Source of the DNA: Mycobacterium gastri
Lineage (GTDB): Bacteria; Actinomycetota; Actinomycetes; Mycobacteriales; Mycobacteriaceae
Length of the DNA stretch: 64,000 nt
Assembly: GCF_002102175.1 (NCBI RefSeq)
Contig: NZ_LQOX01000068.1
Coordinates: forward strand, 1-64,000
Direction of reading: 5' to 3'
The notes under the pieces were generated by a model that did no database searches, was not told the origin of the DNA, and saw only the letters and a list, made by a program, of their open reading frames with translations. The position numbers and the translations under genes were made by a program. Of this stretch, positions 59,390-64,000 are shown one piece after another (position 1 is the stretch's first letter; every line of letters begins with the position of its first letter).

Positions 59390-60628
59390 CTAAGAGTCGC
59401 GCCGCAATTCGGCCAACGGCGATGCGGGATCAGCCAGCCTGCCGGCGTCGACCGGGGCTTTGGATCGGATCAGGGCTTTGACGTCGTCGAGCACGTCCCA
59501 GATATTGACGTTCATACCGGCCAGCACCCGGTTGTCGCCGTCGAGCCAGAACGCGACGAACTCGCGGCCGGCCACGTCGCCGCGGAACACCACCCGCTCG
59601 ACGCCGGACGCGTGGCCGGCGTACTCCATCCCGAGGTCGTACTGATCGGTGAAGAAGTAGGGCAGCTCCGCGTATTCGCCTGGGGCGCCGAGCATTCCGG
59701 CGACCGCCACCGCGGGTTGTTTGAGCGCGTTGGCCCAGTGTTCGGTGCGGATCCGGGTGCCCAGCAGCGGGTGCTCGGCGGCGGCGATGTCACCGACGGC
59801 ATAGATGTCGGGATCGCTGGTGCGCAGCGACGCATCGACCAGGACACCGCCGTCAGCCATCGCCAAGCCGGCCTGTTGGGCGAGTTCGATGTTGGGCTTC
59901 GCGCCGACAGCCACCAGCACGGCATCGGCGGCGATGACGGACCCGTCGCCCAGCTTGAGCCCACTGGCCCGGCCGCCCTCCGTCGTGATCGCGGCCACCT
60001 GCGCATCCAGCCGCAAGTCCACACCATGATCACGATGCAGGTCGGCAAACACCGTGCCGACGGTGTCGCCCAACGCGGCCGACAGCGGCTGCCTGGCCGC
60101 CTCCACCACGGTGACATCGACGTTGCGCTGCCGAGCGCTGGCGGCCACCTCCAGACCGATCCAGCCCGCGCCCACGACCGCAAGCGAAGAGCCCTCGGCC
60201 AGCACGGAATTCAGCGCCGACGCATCCTCGAACGTGCGCAGGTAATGCACGCCGGCGGCGTCGGCGCCGGGAATCGGCAGGCGCCGCGACGCCGATCCGG
60301 TCGCCAGCAGCAGCTTGTCGTAGTGCACGCTGGTGTCGTCGGGAAGCCCGACGGCGTGCGCCGCGGGATCCAACGACGACACTCGGGTGCCCAGCCGCAG
60401 GTCGACATCGTGGTCGCGATACCAATCCGAGTTCTGCACGGTGAACTCGTCGAGCGACTTCTTGCCCGCCAGGAATTCCTTGGACAGCGGGGGACGCTCG
60501 TAGGGCAGCTGCTCCTCATCGGCGAAGAGCATGATGGTGCCGTTGAAACCGTTGTCGCGCAACGCTTCTGCCGCTTTGGCGCCGGCAAGCCCGCCGCCGA
60601 CGATGACGAATGTTGTCGAACTGGCCAT
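59390..60628 (-). CDS. FAD/NAD(P)-dependent ferredoxin-type reductase (Rv1869c-like)
   Basis: 412 residues. FAD motif IVGGGLAGAKAAEAL, NAD(P) motif VVGAGWIGLEVAASA, second FAD loop IYAVGDIAAAEHPLLG, and the C-terminal reductase domain (ELPYFFTDQYDLGMEYAGHA) of rubredoxin/ferredoxin-reductase type. Electron donor to a ferredoxin or P450 system is likely; no partner is adjacent. Convergent with the chimera gene, 5 bases apart. Confidence 0.87.
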   Translation of the reverse strand: MASSTTFVIVGGGLAGAKAAEALRDNGFNGTIMLFADEEQLPYERPPLSKEFLAGKKSLDEFTVQNSDWYRDHDVDLRLGTRVSSLDPAAHAVGLPDDTSVHYDKLLLATGSASRRLPIPGADAAGVHYLRTFEDASALNSVLAEGSSLAVVGAGWIGLEVAASARQRNVDVTVVEAARQPLSAALGDTVGTVFADLHRDHGVDLRLDAQVAAITTEGGRASGLKLGDGSVIAADAVLVAVGAKPNIELAQQAGLAMADGGVLVDASLRTSDPDIYAVGDIAAAEHPLLGTRIRTEHWANALKQPAVAVAGMLGAPGEYAELPYFFTDQYDLGMEYAGHASGVERVVFRGDVAGREFVAFWLDGDNRVLAGMNVNIWDVLDDVKALIRSKAPVDAGRLADPASPLAELRRDS

Positions 60629-60642
60629 GCCCCCCAGCCTAC

Positions 60643-61368
60643 TTAGCTCAGCAGCTCCCGCAATGACAGCGCGTTACGGACGGCGTGGCCGCCCAGGTCG
60701 TTGTTGAAGTACAGCCACACGTCGCGGCCCGCAACGTCCCAGTCGGTGATGCGGTCGGCCCAGCGTCGCAGGTCGCCGGGCGAGTACGAACCCGTGTACA
60801 TCGCGTCCCGATCGGGACCGTGCATCCGGACGTACACCAGGTCGGTGGTGGCCCGTGGGATACACGCGAGACCGCCGCCGCTTATCACCACGTACGCGGC
60901 GCGGTGGCGTTTCAGCACCGCATACACCGCCGGGTCGTTCCAGGACGGGTGCCGCAGCTCGACGGCGACCCGGATGGTCGTCGGCACGCTGCCCAGGAAG
61001 GAAGCCAGCCGCGCATCATCGCGGCGCTGCTCGGGATGCAGCTGAACCAGCAGCACGCCGTGACGATCACCCAGCAGCTGCCAACAGCGTTCGAACCGCT
61101 CGATCCAGGGTTCGGGCCCCACCAGCCGGCGGTAGTGGGTCAGCCCGCGGTGCGCCTTGACCGACATGGTGAACCCGTCCGGCAACTCGGCTCGCCACGC
61201 CGCGAACGTCGAATCCCTGGGCCAGCGGTAGAAGCTGGCGTTCAGTTCGACGGTGTCGAAGACTTCGGCGTAGCGGGTCAGGCGGCGCGCGGCGGGCAGA
61301 CCGCGCGGGTACAACACGTCGGTCCAGTGCTGATAGGACCACCCCGAGGTGCCGATGCGCACGGTCAC
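60643..61368 (-). CDS. DUF72 (YecE-type) protein
   Basis: 241 residues, GTG start 7 bases after the endonuclease-like gene. DUF72 TIM barrel: RIGTSGWSYQHW, VFDTVELNASFYRWP, PDGFTMSVKAHRGLTH and YFNNDLGGHAVRNA. Function unknown. Its close spacing with the endonuclease-like gene suggests a shared transcript. Confidence 0.85.
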   Translation of the reverse strand: MTVRIGTSGWSYQHWTDVLYPRGLPAARRLTRYAEVFDTVELNASFYRWPRDSTFAAWRAELPDGFTMSVKAHRGLTHYRRLVGPEPWIERFERCWQLLGDRHGVLLVQLHPEQRRDDARLASFLGSVPTTIRVAVELRHPSWNDPAVYAVLKRHRAAYVVISGGGLACIPRATTDLVYVRMHGPDRDAMYTGSYSPGDLRRWADRITDWDVAGRDVWLYFNNDLGGHAVRNALSLRELLS

Positions 61369-61375
61369 CGCCGGT

Positions 61376-62011
61376 TCAATCGGTCACCTGGCGGCGCACC
61401 TCGTCGTCCAGAGACGCGCGGACCAGCGCCGCCGCCAGCCGGGCGTTGGCCCCGGCGGCCAGCGCCGAAAGCTTTGCCGGATCGGTGGGCAGGCCGAGCT
61501 CCTGGGCCGCAGCGGTGGCACGGTCGTCGAAATACGGCCGCGCCCAGGTCCACACATCCTGCACTTCACGCAGGAAGATGTCGGCACCTGTATCACCAAT
61601 CACTTTGAACTGCTTGAGGATTCGCTTGACTTTCGGCAGGTCGTGGTCGCTGCGCCGCGCGATTTCGCGCAGGTCACCGCGGAATTCGTCGCGGACCCGC
61701 TCGGCCATTTCGGTAAGCCGGGTCGCCGAACTTTCGTCGTAGCGCACGTAGTGGGCGCGGCCGAACGCATCGATCATGGTCTGTCGCCGGGATTCCAGCA
61801 CCGCTTTGGGGGTGCGCAGGCCCGCCTTGAACAGCTCCCGCGCGGCGCGCATGGCGATGGTGGCGTCGATCGGCTTGCTGGCCAGCATGCACAGCACCAG
61901 CAGTTGAAACAGCGGCATCGGCTTGTCGTCGATGCGAATGCCGGCCTCGGCAGCGTAGCTGGTACCGGCGACCTCGAGCAGTCGTTTCACGCGTCGCTCG
62001 GGCTTGTCCAT
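61376..62011 (-). CDS. Endonuclease III-like HhH protein (Rv1870c-like)
   Basis: 211 residues from the ATG at 62011 (the frame runs back to 62101). HhH-GPD-type helical glycosylase fold: FQLLVLCMLASKPIDATIAMRAARELF, QFKVIGDTGADIFLREVQ. The helix-hairpin-helix (FKVIGDTGAD) is followed by a candidate catalytic Asp. The FeS-cluster cysteines of endonuclease III are absent. A DNA repair role is an inference. Confidence 0.75.
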   Translation of the reverse strand: MDKPERRVKRLLEVAGTSYAAEAGIRIDDKPMPLFQLLVLCMLASKPIDATIAMRAARELFKAGLRTPKAVLESRRQTMIDAFGRAHYVRYDESSATRLTEMAERVRDEFRGDLREIARRSDHDLPKVKRILKQFKVIGDTGADIFLREVQDVWTWARPYFDDRATAAAQELGLPTDPAKLSALAAGANARLAAALVRASLDDEVRRQVTD

Positions 62012-62052
62012 GCGGGCGGCGTACCCGCATTTGCCGGCCGCAAACCGGGTGG

Positions 62053-62385
62053 TCATTTCGGCGGCAGGCTGTGCACCCAGGTCACGCTTCGCGTGACCCA
62101 ACTATGAAGCTGCCGTTTGGTTTTCACCCCTTCCGCGGCCACGCGCAGCCACCCGCGGGTTTGCCGGCCGGCCATCACCATGGGGCTGACGTGGGCGCTA
62201 CCGAGCAGCTTGTCGGTGTCCGCCGGCGGCACCCGGACCAAGAGTCCGCCCTGACCGCTGACGGCCATGGCCAGGTGCCCATCGATCAGGAAGGCAAGCC
62301 CGCCGAACATCCGCTTCTCGTCCACGCCGGACTGCGACGCCAGCAACTCGCGGATTCGTTCCGCGAGGTCGAGGTCGTAAGCCAT
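62053..62385 (-). CDS. TfoX N-terminal-domain protein
   Basis: 110 residues. TfoX-N fold: LAERIRELLASQSGVDEKRMFGGLAFLIDGHLAMAV. C-terminal TfoX domain absent. Family linked to competence regulators and to small stand-alone proteins of unknown function. Separated from the DDN-like gene by 6 bases. Confidence 0.8.
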   Translation of the reverse strand: MAYDLDLAERIRELLASQSGVDEKRMFGGLAFLIDGHLAMAVSGQGGLLVRVPPADTDKLLGSAHVSPMVMAGRQTRGWLRVAAEGVKTKRQLHSWVTRSVTWVHSLPPK

Positions 62386-62391
62386 CCGCGG

Positions 62392-62781
62392 TCAGTCCAG
62401 GTCGACCCGGATGGTCAGCAGGTCGCTGCCGATGGCGCGCACGGCCGCGCTGTTGACCCGGGGCAGGTCTCGCAGCCGCTGCCGCGGGTCATCTTCCGGC
62501 AGCAGATGGGCTGTTCCGGTACGCCACTGACCGCCGATGCGCACCCGGACGGCCGGGTTCGCCTTGATGTTGTAGACGTAATCCGAATGTTCGCCGTGCT
62601 CGGACACCATCCAGAACTGGTTGCCGATGACCTTTCCGCCGACGGCGGTGCGGCGCGGTTGTCCTGTCTTGCGGCCGATAGTTTCGAGCATCGTCAGCGG
62701 CAACTGCCGACCCAGGGGGTTGGCTACCAGCCGTTGAAAACCGTGGACCACCTGACGTTTGACGTCTCTCAATTGAGCCAT
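62392..62781 (-). CDS. DDN-like F420-dependent nitroreductase family protein (Rv1871c-like)
   Basis: 129 residues from the ATG at 62781, matching the usual length; the longer frame to 62886 is not needed. Split-beta-barrel DDN family: LETIGRKTGQPRRTAVGGKV, YVYNIKANPAVRVRIGGQWRTG. Related to Ddn (deazaflavin-dependent nitroreductase). Expected to bind F420 and reduce quinone-like or unknown substrates. Confidence 0.82.
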   Translation of the reverse strand: MAQLRDVKRQVVHGFQRLVANPLGRQLPLTMLETIGRKTGQPRRTAVGGKVIGNQFWMVSEHGEHSDYVYNIKANPAVRVRIGGQWRTGTAHLLPEDDPRQRLRDLPRVNSAAVRAIGSDLLTIRVDLD

Positions 62782-62882
62782 GGGTGTGATTGTGCAGGAT
62801 CGTCGGCCGCCAAGACAGCCCGGCGCGGCGGCCGCCTGTCTGGCCGCAGCTCCCGGCGCAATCTCGGCGCCTCGCGCGAGCG

Positions 62883-64000
62883 TCACGCAGTGGGACGAGG
62901 CCCCAACCGCCGCAATTGCGTCACATGCCTGGGCGAAAGCTCAGCCAAGGAGGTCACGCCCAGCAGCCGCATGGTCCGGAGCACACCACTTCCCAGGATC
63001 TCGATGGCGCGTGCGACGCCCGCCTCGCCACCGGCCATCAGCCCGTAGAGATAGGCCCGGCCGACCAAGGTGCACCGCGCTCCCAGCGCGATCGCCGCGA
63101 CGATATCGGCGCCGGACATGATGCCGGTATCCATCAGGATCTCGGTGTGCTTGCCGAGTTCGCGGGCCACCGATGGCAGCAGGTGAAACGGAACCGGCGC
63201 CCGATCCAGTTGGCGGCCACCGTGATTGGACAAGACGATGCCGTCGACCCCGCATTCCACCACGGCACGCGCGTCATCAAGCGTCTGAATCCCCTTGACG
63301 ACGAGTTTGCCCGGCCATTGGGCCTTGATCCAGGCCAGATCCTCGAACGTGACGCTGGGGTCGAACATGGTGTTCAGGTACTCACCGACGGTGCCCGACC
63401 AGCGATCCAGCGACGCGAACGAAAGCGGTTCGGTGGTCAACAGGTCGAACCACCAGCGCGGGTGCCCCAGTGCATCGAGGACGGTGCGCACCGTGAGCGC
63501 CGGGGGGATAGTCATGCCGTTGCGGACATCGCGCAGCCGGGCACCGGCCACCGGAACGTCGACGGTGACCAACATGGTGTCGAATCCCGCGTCCGCCGCG
63601 CGCTTGACCAACGCCATCGACCGGTCCCGGTCACGCCACATGTACAGCTGAAACCACTTGCGGCCCTGGGGAACTGCGGCCACCAGATCCTCGATCGCGC
63701 AGGTGGCCAAGGTGGACATCGCGAACGGAATCCCCGCCGCGGCTGCCGCCCGCGCCCCGGCGATCTCCCCTTCGGTGTGCATCAACCGGGTGAACCCGGT
63801 CGGCGCGATCCCGAACGGCAACGCCACCGGCCGGCCGAGGACATCCCAACCGGTGGATACCGTGGTGACGTCACGCAGGATGGTCGGGTGAAACTCGATG
63901 TCGCGGAACGCCTGTCGGGCCCGCCAGATCGACAGCTCGTCCTCGGCGGCGCCATCGGTGTAGTCGAACGCCGCCCTGGGGGTACGCCGCTTGGCGATGC
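62883..64000 (-). CDS. lldD2: L-lactate dehydrogenase LldD2, 5' end beyond window
   Basis: At least 372 codons; the gene runs off the right edge, and its visible 5' part includes [23 protein letters not shown]-dependent alpha-hydroxyacid dehydrogenase: [46 protein letters not shown], and the catalytic His in [14 protein letters not shown]. Oxidises L-lactate to pyruvate with electrons to the quinone pool, the route for lactate use during infection in M. tuberculosis. Confidence 0.94.
   Translation of the reverse strand, partial: IAKRRTPRAAFDYTDGAAEDELSIWRARQAFRDIEFHPTILRDVTTVSTGWDVLGRPVALPFGIAPTGFTRLMHTEGEIAGARAAAAAGIPFAMSTLATCAIEDLVAAVPQGRKWFQLYMWRDRDRSMALVKRAADAGFDTMLVTVDVPVAGARLRDVRNGMTIPPALTVRTVLDALGHPRWWFDLLTTEPLSFASLDRWSGTVGEYLNTMFDPSVTFEDLAWIKAQWPGKLVVKGIQTLDDARAVVECGVDGIVLSNHGGRQLDRAPVPFHLLPSVARELGKHTEILMDTGIMSGADIVAAIALGARCTLVGRAYLYGLMAGGEAGVARAIEILGSGVLRTMRLLGVTSLAELSPRHVTQLRRLGPRPTA

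Overview
The window is high-GC chromosomal DNA from a Mycobacterium species, most likely a slow grower outside but close to the M. tuberculosis complex. Its gene order follows what I recall of the M. tuberculosis H37Rv stretch Rv1815 to Rv1872c almost gene by gene. The Rv names below are synteny and recall, not database hits. Starts are often GTG or TTG and many genes overlap by 1-4 bases.

Layout. 0.2-5.7 kb: secreted trypsin-like protein, TetR regulator, a coupled VOC protein/flavoprotein pair with a KstR-like box upstream, and the BacA-type ABC importer. 5.8-20.4 kb: housekeeping block with IlvG-like ThDP enzyme, accessory SecA2, PgsA2-like phosphatidyltransferase, a DUF881/small-basic-protein trio, glycine cleavage GcvH, GarA, two MerR-like regulators around a DUF151 nuclease-like protein, a tandem glycine riboswitch with gcvB, and a haloalkane dehalogenase. 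20.5-32.8 kb: decayed hydrolase, VWA membrane protein, malate synthase GlcB, two CNNM/CBS membrane proteins, GuaB1, Gnd1 and the BlaR/BlaI pair. 32.9-39.8 kb: IdeR-boxed sRNA locus (MrsI-like), thioesterase, a PPE remnant, the complete urease operon ureABCFGD, and convergent ndh. 39.9-47.4 kb: F420-type oxidoreductase, SDR, molybdate transporter modABC (interrupted between modB and modC), Apa, a small membrane protein and AdhA. 47.4-64 kb: CPBP protease, MOSC protein, phosphoketolase, SDR, GNAT, a CoA-transferase/thiolase-like/Rossmann-chimera row, FAD reductase, and a DUF72, endonuclease-III-like, TfoX-like and DDN-like group ending in lldD2, which is cut by the window edge.

How the genes fit together. 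Central carbon and nitrogen control recurs: GarA (TCA/glutamate switch), GlcB (glyoxylate shunt), GcvB/GcvH (glycine use under a riboswitch), urease (ammonia release), Ndh and LldD2 (electron entry to the quinone pool), Gnd1 and phosphoketolase (pentose phosphates). Envelope and stress functions are SecA2, BacA, Apa, BlaIR and the CBS/CNNM proteins.

Compared with the M. tuberculosis order I remember, PE_PGRS33, PE_PGRS34, vapBC13 and Rv1835c are absent. The VOC gene, PPE remnant, modB-modC spacer, MOSC protein, phosphoketolase, GNAT, DUF72 and TfoX genes look like additions. I see no CRISPR array, tRNA, rRNA, insertion sequence or prophage, and no wholly new multi-gene system. The most interesting signals are regulatory sites and gene remnants in intergenic DNA. 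Bases 1-180 hold no gene I can support.
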